From assembly GCA_037178675.1 (NCBI GenBank), contig JAYMGJ010000772.1, positions 62,001 through 126,000 on the forward strand: a DNA stretch of 64,000 nt. Direction: 5' to 3'. Both the position numbers and the translations under genes were made by a program. Source of the DNA: Scleroderma bovista. Its lineage: Eukaryota; Basidiomycota; Agaricomycetes; Boletales; Sclerodermataceae. Every line of letters starts with the position of its first letter. Position 1 is the stretch's first letter. Of the stretch, positions 35,291 to 45,796 are shown piece after piece. Below the pieces are notes generated by a model that made no database searches, was not told where the DNA came from, and worked only from the letters and a program-made list of their open reading frames with translations.

Positions 35291-37090
35291 AGTTAGGGTG
35301 GAACTGTGGCTAAAGCTTCAAGGACGAGATACCGGAGAACTTGGTTAATCTGAGAAAAACTGTCCATTGCAGCCAGTGTGAGGGCTGTGACGTCCTCAAG
35401 ATCCATGGCTGAACTGAATTTCTCGGAGAGGCCCAACGAGGCTGGAGAGGACATGATGTTGCGTTGAGGGTGACCTGGTGGATGGAGTTCCAATGGAGCT
35501 CGCGCAACTTCGATGGCTTCTTCCAAGTCCTCTGTCCCGCTATTTGCCTTGAATCGGTTGTACTAAAGATATGACGTGAGATCGAATAGGGTCGATGGTC
35601 GACGTGGATGATCTGGAGAACAGAGCTCAATCATCTCCCGTAGGTGCACGATGGCTTCATTCAAGTTTTCCGGTTTACCATCTTTCTCAGACAGCAAAAC
35701 AAGCAACTGTGCGAGGTTGTGGAGTGAATCTGAACGACTATCTTTCGGCGGCCGAAGTTCCAACGCAGCTCGCCAGACTACAATAGCTTCCTCTAAGTTC
35801 TCTGCTCCACCACCAGAGTAGGTCATGTAGGTTGGAGGACCTGCGGGAATGACCTGGAGGTCAAAGGTCAAGTACGCCCCGATGGAACACAATGGCTTCA
35901 TCTATGTTCTCCACCTCGCCGACCGTCACGAACCGGGTCGAAAGGAAGGATGCGAGCCCAGATTCTAGGAGAACTGACCGCTGAGCCGGAGGACAGAATA
36001 CCAGTGCAGATTGTTCAAATGTAATGGCTTCATCCAAGTTCTCCACTCTACCATCCTTCTCAAATAGGCCATGAAGGGATATTGAGAGGTTGATGAGCGA
36101 CTGGTATCGACCAGGATGTTCTGGAGGACGAAATTCCAATAGAGTTCGCTTTAATGCGATGGATTCCGTCAAATCCCCCTCCACACCGCCTGCCTGGAAC
36201 TAGGTGTAAAGACACGATGAAAGGTTGACCAAGGACGATACCCGATTTGGATCACCTGGAGGGTCGAGTTCGAGCACAGCCCGGTGCAGTGTGATGGATT
36301 CATCCAAGTACTCCACTTTACCATCTTTCTCGAACAGATCAGCAAGGTAACACGCGAAATTATTGAGTCAGTAGGATCGAAAGAGACCCCGTGGCGGGCA
36401 AAGTTCCAATACAACTCGCCCGAGTGCTCTGTTAAGTCTTCTTCCCTATCGTTGGTCTTGAACCGCTGGTAAAGACTAAATACGAGGCCGGATAGAGACG
36501 ATGACCACTCAGAATGCCCCGAGGGACAGATCGAGTATAGCGCGCTGCAGTACGATAACTTCATCCAAATTTTCAATTCTACCATCTTTCTCAAAATAGC
36601 GCACCAAGATGAATTGCGAGGGTGTTGAGTACACAGGATCGACGAGGATGCCCTGACGGATGGAGATCCAATGCAGCTCGCCCAAGTGTGACAGCTCCCT
36701 CCAAGTTCCCCGTCTCACCATCACTCTTGGACCAGTCATAAAGACAGGTTGCGAGGCTGAATATAGATAATGGCCGATCGGGATGACCCTGGAGGACAGA
36801 GCTCGAGTACAGCCCGTCTAAGTATGATGGCTTCATCCAAGTTTTCAACCTCACCCACGTTCTCAAACCGCTCACGAGGATAGAGTGCGAGATTATGGAG
36901 TGAATCTGAACGACAGCGGTGCCCTGGTGGACGAAGGTCCAGTGCAGCTCGTCCCATGACAATGGCTTCCTTCAAGTTCTCTATCCCATCGTCGATCTTG
37001 AACCGCTGATGAAGACAGGACGCGAGGCGAAATAAGGCGAAAGACCGATCGGGATGATCTAGTGAATGAAGATCGAGGGTTCAGGATGTC
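35291..37090 (-). pseudogene. Tetratricopeptide-repeat region of the same decayed TPR-HET gene
   Basis: About a dozen tandem repeats of 42-44 residues following the pattern LDEAI-hydrophobic-RAxLxLxPPGHPxR...SLxNLAxxLxxRFE-x-x-GxxEN, read on the reverse strand. Clear examples are at 35563-35901, 35861-36184 and 36736-36975. The repeats fall in changing frames with several internal stops and frameshifts, so the unit is no longer translatable as one protein. Such TPR arrays precede HET or CHAT domains in many Agaricomycete proteins, which supports joining it to the HET region downstream. The original start is not identifiable; it may be near 37090 or lost. Confidence 0.75.
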
Positions 37091-37585
37091 TACATTGGGT
37101 AGAAAGATTCTGAGTACGTGGTCACTGAGTGTGGTTGTTCTTGCCAGTCTGGCATTGTTCGTGTGTTTTGGTCAACTTAATGACTCGTAATAATTGTTCT
37201 AGGGGGGCCAGTGGTGTTCTTTGTGCTTTTTATCGTTCGTGCACTACCTTGCCCAGCCGTCGTAGCGTGGGAAAACTGACCATGGTCGTGGTTGCGGTTC
37301 AAGGGCCCCCCCGTGTCTTCCTTCTGCACGGGACCATCTTAATATTGCACATATATAAGTACGTCGAGGTAGACATTTCATTCGAGCGAAGGTGATGCTA
37401 CAAAAACTAAATGCCAAATGACATAAGAATGTGTTGTACAATGATACTATTCCGCATGAAATGGACAACCCCACCAACAGCAGCTTCAGCTCCTGCACAG
37501 GAGTCCCCACACCCTCTCCAAGACAACAAAACATTAAAGTCTCACCAAGTGGCAAGTACAGATAACCACCTGGGCGATAGAACCC
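37091..37585. other. Intergenic
   Basis: No supported gene. Lies between the start of the TPR-HET relic and the end of the IFI6-like gene. Confidence 0.5.
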
Positions 37586-38215
37586 TCACAACGCAAACGC
37601 AATGGTTGCACCCAGTGACTGGAGCAACGAGAAGACGGAGTTGGACGCGACGTTCCCGCCATAGACGAAGGATTGCCAGAGTGCAGCAAAGGAACCTATA
37701 CATAAATTAATTAGTACGTCATCGCAAATGTCGCCAGCATAACCATTTATACCTCTCGCTACTCCACTGAGCGTAAAACCCAAAATATCGAGCAGCTGTC
37801 GCAAGCAAGAGTTGAGAAGCGGCCAGAGAATTTGGGTAATCAACGAGAAAATATTTGCCAGCAGTAGCGAGGAAAAGTCAAGAAGCAACCAGAAAATTTT
37901 GGTAATCAACAAGAAAAACTTTGCCAGAAATTGGAAGGGCAGTGTCACTAGCCGCGAGAGAAAGGCAAATGTAATCCCGATGACCGCTGGCCCATATACA
38001 AAGAAAAGGACCAGTCCAACTGGAATGCTAATACTAATATATGGGTGACTGGTCACAAAAAGCCGGAAAGCAGACCAGTAGTCTGCAGCATTGGCATCGA
38101 GCCACGCAATCCCTTCTTTGATCACATGAAGAGCAGGCGACAAGTAAGAAATAAGCTCGTCTAGAAGAGCACCAAAGTCAATGTCTGGGATGTCGGCAGT
38201 GGTAGAAATGTTCAT
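37586..38215 (-). CDS. IFI6/IFI27 (Ifi-6-16)-like membrane protein with extra N-terminal hydrophobic region
   Basis: Two exons: 37753-38215 and 37586-37695, joined across a 57-nt GT-AG intron that is itself open, so an unspliced reading looks continuous. Splicing creates GVARGSFAALWQSFVYGG followed by SVFSLLQSLGAT, the glycine/alanine-rich core of the Ifi-6-16 family (typical GxAAGSxAAxxQS...LQSxGA). Start chosen at MNISTTADIPDIDF (38215); a longer start at 38266 is possible. The N-terminal 150 residues hold at least four hydrophobic spans, including two near-repeats (KFFLLITKIFWLLL and NIFSLITQILWPLL). Animal members sit in mitochondria or ER and modulate apoptosis; fungal roles are not established. 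Confidence 0.7.
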   Translation of the reverse strand: MNISTTADIPDIDFGALLDELISYLSPALHVIKEGIAWLDANAADYWSAFRLFVTSHPYISISIPVGLVLFFVYGPAVIGITFAFLSRLVTLPFQFLAKFFLLITKIFWLLLDFSSLLLANIFSLITQILWPLLNSCLRQLLDILGFTLSGVARGINGYAGDICDDVLINLCIGSFAALWQSFVYGGNVASNSVFSLLQSLGATIAFAL

Positions 38216-39140
38216 ACTCAAAGAGCTGAAACTATTACCAATCAATATCTCAAGTCGATCCTTCATTCAATCAGACTAGCAACTCACCGAAAGGGGAGTC
38301 TCATCGAGCGGGGAGGAAGTGGTGCAGCGCGAAGATATAAGAACAGTGTACAGGAAAAACGAAGAGTGCGAGTATAAGTAGAATACGATACCCGCTCTGA
38401 GAATATATATGAAATGAAACATGCGGCAACAGCATGGTAACAGGCATGCCAGCAACGAACCAAAACGTGGAACAGATGCACATTTGCAAATGGCGGCAGG
38501 TTTTGCCAGTTGGGGACAGTGATAAGTTTAATTACAGAGAGAGCCCAGAAGCGAGACTGTGTGCAAGGTAAGGTGATATTGGCTTACCTCGAACTCCTGA
38601 TCTGCATTCCCGCCGCAGACAGTCACGGCTAGGATTGCTCGCTGTTGAAAAGAGTCAGAATCCTGATAGCCTTGCTCAAGAAAGACAACGGTTACTTTGA
38701 AGGAATCCGGATGTGGATCCGCTCAATGTGAGCGTCTCCTTTCTTTCGTGTGTCCCCAACTCGATCCCGAAACATACTATATGGTCGAGAATATACCGGT
38801 TTGGAAGACTTGCGTCTCCGCATCATATACCTATCCACGATCAGGATAAGCTTTCCAATGTTGCTGTCTCGTCGGTCAATTACAGAACGCCTCGTCCAAA
38901 GCCTCATCTGATAATGACAGGATGGCATACGCCATTGGATCATCTTCCTCTATGATAAATTTATCAGGAAGGAGGAAGTTGATATGGAACTCCGGCTGGA
39001 ATGTAAAATTGCTAGCTTCGAATTCCGCTCACCAGGTCGCGATATAAACCCTCAGAAAAAGCAATTATGCATGTCATCTCCGAATTAAGACTCGTGGAGA
39101 TCATACTCCTGGCGCACGGATCCGACTCCCTACCGTCAAC
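38216..39140. other. Intergenic upstream of IFI6-like gene
   Basis: No supported gene; short open frames only. Contains the promoter of the IFI6-like gene. Confidence 0.5.
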
Positions 39141-40146
39141 GTGAACCAGCAGCATTTAACTATGTTATCCCAATTTTCACACCAAATGGACTCCAAGATC
39201 GACTGGTTCAATGTACTCCGGGTACTTGGAAACGATCCTGCGCGTCTAGCATTTGTAGCAGTCAATTACCTTCGTTTCAAGATCCACTCGATCTCGAGCG
39301 TATCGGGTGGGGCACCTACATTGATTCAGCCCTTGCTCTAATCGCCGATATCCGCTTGCCCCTTATTGATGTTTGGGCTCTCGCTGTATGTCGACGCATT
39401 GTCTCCAGGCCGTGGGAAGCGGAGTCCCGAACGTTGGCTGCGCGATGCACCTCGAGGGGGTCTAGAAGACCTTGATGGAACACCCTTATCCTCAAGGCTC
39501 TCAGGGTGGGCCTTCTGCCGACGTTACTTAAGTACGAGCCGCTCTTGCCCTTTGCTGACCGATGGAACGATGGAAGAAGATTGCTGAAGAAAAAGTCAAC
39601 GAGCGTCGTGAGCTGTTGAAACGGGACAAGTTGAGCCCCCTAGCTATTCCGAATTGTCATAACGAAATGGTCATGTGATTGACAGAAACTTATGGGCGCT
39701 TTGCTGAAGATGCTCGAGGCTCGAGCACACGAAAGCATCCCCCCTTTGGGCGTTCAAGCACTGTGGGGAATGTTTGCATTCGTGTTACTGTAGCGAGGAA
39801 TGTCAGCGATACGACTGGAAGAATGGTACACAAAGCGTACTATCAATGAATCCAGTATCGCTCCGTGCGAGCAAGCAAGGATGCCATCGACGGTTACCGG
39901 CCATCTAAATCTTAAACCTTAGGGGGGATGGACATCGTCTTTGACTCAACGTGTCCTACGGAACCGACCCTGTTCAAGATCAAATGTCCATGGGAAAGAA
40001 ATTTCGTAAGAGGAGTGGTCTCTGCTTGTCAAGTGGGCAAGGCGGTCCAAGAGGCAGCTAATCCTCGTCTGGGCATATATTGCTGGAGGAAACTGGAGGA
40101 AGATCTTGCTGAGGTTGTACGAGTTGAAACATGTGTTGGCGAATGA
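39141..40146 (+). pseudogene. MYND zinc-finger gene relic
   Basis: Forward-strand fragments in shifting frames: VLGNDPARLAFVAVNYLR then LDLERIGWGTYIDSALALI and LPLIDVWALAVCRRIV, later ERWKKIAEEKVNERRELL, and near 39758-39830 the cysteine series HCGECLHSCYCSEECQRYDW, the core of a MYND finger (CxxC...CYCSxxCQxxDW). The finger would continue to Gly-His-Lys, but a one-base insertion (about 39829) shifts the frame there. Armadillo-like helical flanks plus a C-terminal MYND finger form a large paralogous family in mushrooms. Several frame changes and a TGA after the EEKVNERR block make this a pseudogene. Confidence 0.6.
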
Positions 40147-41812
40147 CTGAGATGGCGAATATAGGCTGGAGTTGCCGCACCGCTTTCTTTTACGTTGACT
40201 TGTTGTGGCCGACCTTCCGAAGTGTGGCATGAGAACACGGTTGGGACGTGGCTTAAAAGGGGATGGAGACCAGTGACGGAGGAGCCGTGGGTATGGTCAC
40301 ACCCAGTGAGCACGCTTGTTTGTACTGTCGTCACGTCGAATGACGAGTCTTTCTCCGGACCTACCCCAGGCTGCTCAGCTTCGCCCAATCATAACGAAAA
40401 TGTATCAGACCTGCAAAAGGCGAAATAAATGAACTTGTCGATCGTTCCATCGATATCAAACACCACGATCGAGTCGCTCGATTCGAGGGCGAATCTTGGT
40501 GCAGTACACGGCAGCTATCCACTTGTCGCCAACGAAACCCAACATGTATTTGCATAACGTTTCTAAATCTGCGGTTGCTCCGAAACGGGTACATACGTCC
40601 ACTGGTTTGGTGATCGATGATTGTGCTGACGCGTGTGTGAGGAGGCCCAGAGTAAGGTGGATTTTGAGAGTCAGTATTCGGAGTCGGAGTGGTCGCTCCT
40701 CGACTTCAACTCCGCCTAACATCTAGCCCAGCTGCTGGTCGTCGACCGTCTAGAAGGCGGTATGGGTAGCTCTAAACCCAACCGGTTCGGCTGATCCAGT
40801 ATCCTCCAGCGATGCCAACGAGTCCTCTTCTTTGGATGCGACGATGGCGTCGGGAAGGAGATGGAGACGGCAAATCGTCAACGAGGCCAGATGATCCACA
40901 CCATCCTTCACCAGTGACAACCGGCTTTTCTAATGTATCGTCCGTTATTCCACTTGGTCACCAGGTGTGCATTACTGACGGTGCTGTCATTGGCCACGAA
41001 GTGACTAGTCCACGAGCCCTGCTTCAGACACGCGTATATACAGGTTCCATCCTGTCGCCACCACGGAATGGCTTCGTCCGTCCACAAGACTGAGCTCTAG
41101 TAACACGGCTATCCCGATATCTGGGAACCTGGACGGATGAAGTGCCGCGGGTCTCCCTCTTGATCCGAATGTGTCGCTGCGGACCGAAGGTTGGCACTTG
41201 CAAGGTGCGTGATCACTGTCGAGCAACGGAAGAGTATGGGACCGAGTGCGGACTTGCTTCTAGCTCAGGTAGCACTCCAACGATGCATGAGGATGCGCTC
41301 GCGATTGTCTGGTTCGTCGTGCGTGGTATCTAAGGCTTTTACTACATAATACCAGGTCGGAAAGTGACCCATTCCTGGATGAAATGTGCCGATGGGAGTG
41401 CCATCTTGGATGGAGACGGAGTACTGGGGCCCTCACTGCTAAATGGTATCCAGCCATGTCCGATGCAACATGATCTCAATATCACCTTGTTTACAAGGTT
41501 AGAAATGCGTCACCTTTTTTTCGACTGCGACGGCCTTTTTCTAGTTGAAAACAGGTTGGAAAGATAGTAATGAAAATTACCAGAATTCGACTCCACCATG
41601 CTTCGAAAGGGACAGAGCCGTGCACTGCAACACCGCTTTATCGATGCAAGGTGGATGTAAGGGTTCGTGATAGTATGTATAAAAGATAGCTCGCATGAAG
41701 GCGTTATATCCATCCAAGTTCTGCAAGTTAGAGAAGAAAGACCGATACAAAAGTAGCAATTACATGCTGCAACAACAATATGGATTTGAAGAGCTCATCG
41801 ACCAGACCGCAT
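40147..41812. other. Intergenic or decayed sequence
   Basis: No gene I can support. A reverse-strand stretch at about 40430-40475 reads SSDSIVVFDIDGTID, reminiscent of the phosphate-2 segment of Hsp70-like ATPases (VDxGGGTID) or of a HAD motif, in a region with stops on all sides. A coherent reverse frame at about 41260-41430 (SVSIQDGTPIGTFHPGMGH) is unassigned. May be gene debris. Confidence 0.35.
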
Positions 41813-42509
41813 CTAGAGCGATAAGCGGTAGTCATACTCCTCTTGTGTGCTCTGCGCGACCCATAATACGACCGCAGAAAGCATGAGTGCAGTGTTTTGC
41901 GACACGTTGGCATAGCCATAGTAGGTGTATTGCTCGGGGTAGTCGTGCATGAGGTATTTGAGAACAAGCAAGGACTGTGGTGCGCCGTTCGGGTGAACTA
42001 ACATCAGAAACGCTCCATTACTAGGGAAAGGGGAACGCATACCACACTGCCAGCAAGTCCTCCTGCCATCAAGGCAAACCCGATGAACAAGAAGAGTCGT
42101 GCACGCCAAACTGCAGCTGTGTCTCCAAATCCATCGTCACCCTTGATGCGGTCCTTGTCAATGAGGTTGATGATAAGCATTCCGATGAGCGAGCAGATGC
42201 CAGGAACCCAATCGACAAAAGTTACGTGTACGGGAGGGGGAATCTGAGGATCGTCATAGGGAGCATGGGCATGAGCAGATAGGATGGCAGCATCGAAGAA
42301 TGTCCAGTTGGCCAGGGCGAACTATGTGTCGTGCGACCGGTGAGCATTGGAAAGCAGGGATTTAGCAGGAGCACGCATGGAAGAGATGAACTTACGAGTG
42401 CTCCCGCAAGATAAATGCCAATGGTACGCCTATATTTTCCTAAGTTTAGATCCGGGAAGGGATTCAGGCACACTCTGCGAGGATCATAATTGGAACGAGG
42501 GAACGACAT
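41813..42509 (-). CDS. VPS68: VPS68 / TMEM50 (UPF0220) family membrane protein
   Basis: Three exons. Exon 1 starts MSFPRSNYDPRRVCLNPF at 42509 and ends at GAL before a GTAAGT donor; exon 2 reads FALANWTFFDAAILSAHAH, WVPGICSLIGMLIINLIDK, FGDTAAVWRARLFLFIGF, ALMAGGLAGSV; exon 3 starts about 42000 and reads LVLKYLMHD ... NVSQNTALMLSAVVLW, ending at TAG 41813-41815. Four membrane spans, about 195 residues, intact. Yeast Vps68 works at endosomes and vacuole membranes in cargo sorting and with ESCRT-III. Found beside decayed genes on both sides, so it is the last intact conserved gene before the expanding right arm. Confidence 0.9.
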
Positions 42510-42599
42510 TGTGGGCGGCCAGAGCCTGGTAGTGACGACGAGGGGAACTCGGGTTGTGTGTTCGTGATTGGTCGGTTGTCCAGTGTAAGCTTACTAAGC

Positions 42600-43195
42600 C
42601 ACCCCTATACCACGACATCCAGTCGACCTTTCAGTTGGGACTCTATCTCCATACTTACTACATGCATTACAAAGCTGAATCGCGGTACGTGCAGGCTATT
42701 ATCTACGTAATGGAGGTATTCTCCAGCATGGCAGAGAACTGGGTTGAACTGAATAATCTAGATGATTGGCAGCTTAGTGAGTCAACGCCGATTGTTGCCT
42801 GTCTTGCCAGCTTACCACAATGTCAGTTGGATAAGTCCAGTACTCATCGCACGCTTTGCCATCCGGACGACCTTTTGTTCGCGTGCTATACCAGCTTTAG
42901 CAGTAGACTCAAGGCGAGCCTCAGAATAATCACCGGACTAAGACGTGGTATCCGACGACCTTCAGCTATACCTGCTAGGTTCCGTCGAATATTATCATTG
43001 ACGAAACCACCCATCAGTTACCTGGACACACTAAGCGAAGTACCAGCAGACGGCACCTCCGCCTTGCACTAACATCATTGTCTTCGCCGTCCTTGTCAGC
43101 GCGTGCTCCGGAAATGTCCAGACAGTCTTTTCGGTAGTAGTGGAAGCGCTAATCTTGGCCAGTGATCTGACGCTGATAAGTCCTATAGTCATTTG
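42600..43195 (+). pseudogene. Possible relic of a multi-span membrane protein (DUF6534-like)
   Basis: A forward open frame reads FQLGLYLHTYYMHYKAE, then VQAIIYVMEVFSS and TPIVACLASLPQC, and in another frame near 43072-43195 VFAVLVSACSGNVQTVFSVV and ALILASDLTLI. The order resembles mushroom DUF6534 integral membrane proteins (an LxxYxYYxxF-like first span and a paired later span). Frames differ and the second part lies opposite a better-supported reverse-strand fragment, so this is weak. Confidence 0.22.
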
Positions 43196-43385
43196 AGCTG
43201 GTATTCGTGTTCTGTTCTGTTGCAATATGCAAAGGCTAACTTACGATGACCCCTTCATTTGGGTCGCCTTGCAGGTCTTCTTTCAACCCTTGGAAGTCCT
43301 TTAGTGCGTGGGTGATGTCATTTTTCAGTATATCTTGAAACCAGCTAGACCGTGATGCAGTGACGTTTTGCCGTCTCAGCTGCAT
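43031..43385 (-). pseudogene. Fragment of an eIF4G-like MIF4G paralog (copy D)
   Basis: On the reverse strand, LKEDLQGDPNEGVIV followed, after a one-base frame slip, by VSLCILQQN. The intact paralog (copy B) has LNDNPTEGDIVSLCILLQN and copy C has LDGDPKEGDVVTLCIL at the same place, so this is a piece of a fourth copy. It is cut off by stops on both sides. Same orientation as the three copies that follow. Confidence 0.55.
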
Positions 43386-43743
43386 AGTGTGCTTCAGACT
43401 TCTTTGACTGTCGGAGATGCACGAACAAGGTCTCTCGAAGATAATTTTTGTTCAAGGCATCTTGCCAGCGCTCCGCCATGCAGGAGTGTATCGATCGTTG
43501 TAACTTGTGATGCACAGTATCTACGATGGTGTGAACTTGGAAGGAACCAAATCAGTCGTAGGACACGCGTGTACGCCAGATCATTCATATATAGGGGTTG
43601 CGTCCATCGGAAATCGGCCAGGGGTCTGAGGTCTGCAATGGACAAATAGTATTCCGTGCATCAAAAGTAATATGAAGTGTGTCAACAGCGCTGTATGATT
43701 GACAGTGCTGTATTATACTTTACAGATCCTATGCGTACCCAGT

Positions 43744-45796
43744 TCACCATAGAGTGAGCTGGATCAGGTTTTCACTGTCCTTCACACAGCTAGCAATCCG
43801 TATTACCCTTTCCTCGTCTGAATCTAACCCGATTACTTTCAAAAGCTCGACCATGTCGCCATACGCTGAGGAACTTGTCCTCTCCACGATGTCCAAGCTA
43901 CTGGCAGCGACTGTGAGCCCTTCTTCGAGTGCTTCTTGTGAACAAAGTCCCTTCTGCAATGCACTTGCAAGTAATTTTCCGTAGACCATGCTCGCCGACT
44001 TGTTCCCCAATGCCCGTGTCACGAGCGAGTAAACGAACCACCAATGATCGTCATGGTCAACCAGTGAGAAGTACGCGTCTACTACGGCTTGGGAATCAGT
44101 TGAATCGGTAATTTGTGCTGCATACCACCTAGATACGTTTGGAGTAGATGATCTTGATTGGTCATACTAGAATCGTTTCAGCATTCAGATAAGATCAGCA
44201 GAGTAGAGTTGTACCTGGATATTATAAATGATACGGCGACGGTTTGCTAACGAAGATTCCTTGCACAGGTCTGCCAAGTTCTGTTGGTTGCAATTAGTCA
44301 CAAAAATCCGTAATTGTGAAGGTTTAAAAAGGACTCACAAGCAGGTGGCATCTCAGCCGTCCGTTGAGCACGCAATCGGAACCTGCAAGGCTCCGGGCAT
44401 TCGCTGCCCATTCTGTTCGGTAATCATAATGTTCATTCCTGCCCGGGCCCCATCCGGCGTCCCGTATCCATCGTGTTCCATTCCAATAGGAATAATCCAT
44501 ATCGGCGCTCTGGATGAACATAGCGAGGCTGATAATGAACGCAATGGAAGCATCCCTATTTTCATCAACTCCACCCTGAAACCAGCGAGGCCGATACCAC
44601 GACGCCTCGCCTTTTCTGCCTCAAAGTATTCCTCGATGGTGCTCTCGCGAATTATTGGGGAGCCTTGAACAGGATCTCCCCAGGATAGATATCCCTGTCC
44701 AAATGCTCCATGACAGCTCTCTAGCAAGCAGTTGTAGATAATGTTGTAGCCATTTTCTTTCGTCCTAATCATACTGGTACTTCTTGCCATTATGACGCAT
44801 AGATTGATATAGATCCCCGCCCTTTCTGGCTCATTGACTGCCCGGTCAAATATGAGCTTGACAACCATTTTGAGCACTTTGTCTTGCACAGTATGCTTGC
44901 ATTTGGTAATCCAGTCGATCATTCGTTCACAGATGAAACCGACATTCTTCCTGGTCATCTTGTTCAACAGCCCTGTGAACCTGTACTTTGCTCTTCTAGG
45001 GGTGAACAATGACGTGTCAACTCCATCGCAGTTGTTCATGCTGGGAGCGACCCATCGGTTTGGTGATTTCTGGAGGGGTGTGACATCGGAGAAGAATTGG
45101 GCAGGTATGGTGTCTGCTGCGACAACACAGGTCTCTTGTCTATGAACCTCTAGAATCTCTGGGGGGTCTGGCTGCGTGGTCTCCGCACGGTGAAAATCTT
45201 GAAACCCATGAGAACCCAGGGTTTGTCCGCCAAGAATATGAGAGGTTTTTTGAATAGTTGCGAATTCATCAACATGAGAGCTGTCGCCATAGGTCATCTC
45301 TTTGCTGACCACTGAAGATGGTCAGCCGTTTGGAAATTAAGCGTGATATAGTACGAACCTGGGGTATCGGACGTGTATCCTGGCCCCGGCAAGGAAAATC
45401 AATGTAAGGCAGGCAACGGGAAAATGGGACTCATAGGACGTACCCTCGGAAAAACTACTTGGTGACAATTTCCGAGCGACTGAAACACAGCCAATGTATG
45501 GTGTGACGTGCTCCCATACATCGTCGTCGATCCTCGCCAGATGATCGTTGCAAAGATTCATACAGGACGAATAGAACTCGATTTCTGTGTGTCCTAGCTC
45601 AAACTTTTTCCTGGCTAGTTCTTCTAAGGCCTGTGAAGGCACCGTACTTCAGTAACACACCCTAAAGGATTATAGGACGTACGCTGAATGTTTTTGGTAC
45701 AGTGGCATACAAGTGGCAATTGCCATAACTGAGGATGAGCAGAGGTGATTTGCGAGTGGGAGGAACTGTTGTCCAGTCGATGCAGTTGTGCGACAT
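43744..45796 (-). pseudogene. eIF4G-like protein with MIF4G and MA3-like regions, copy A (probably frameshifted)
   Basis: Starts MSHNCIDWTTVPPTRKSPL at 45796. Exon 2 begins ALEELARKKFELG; exon 3 carries SPNRWVAPS, then the MIF4G core RFTGLLNKMTRKNVGFICERM, KMVVKLIFDRAVNEPERAG and GYLSWGDPVQGSPI. Near 44545-44575 the frame shifts: compared with copy B about 17-20 residues are missing and the text resumes one frame over (IAFIISLAMFIQSAD). After a further intron the MA3-like C-terminus follows (HWWFVYSLVTRALG, CSQEALEEGL) and ends DSENLIQLTLW with TGA at 43744-43746. MIF4G binds RNA and eIF4A in eIF4G; MA3 binds eIF4A. An unnoticed exon could in principle bypass the shift, but I see no splice sites there. 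Confidence 0.65.

Noticed and set aside
40430..40475. HAD-like motif VVFDIDGTID on the reverse strand
   Set aside because: No other HAD motifs and stops on both sides; may equally be debris of an Hsp70-like ATPase.
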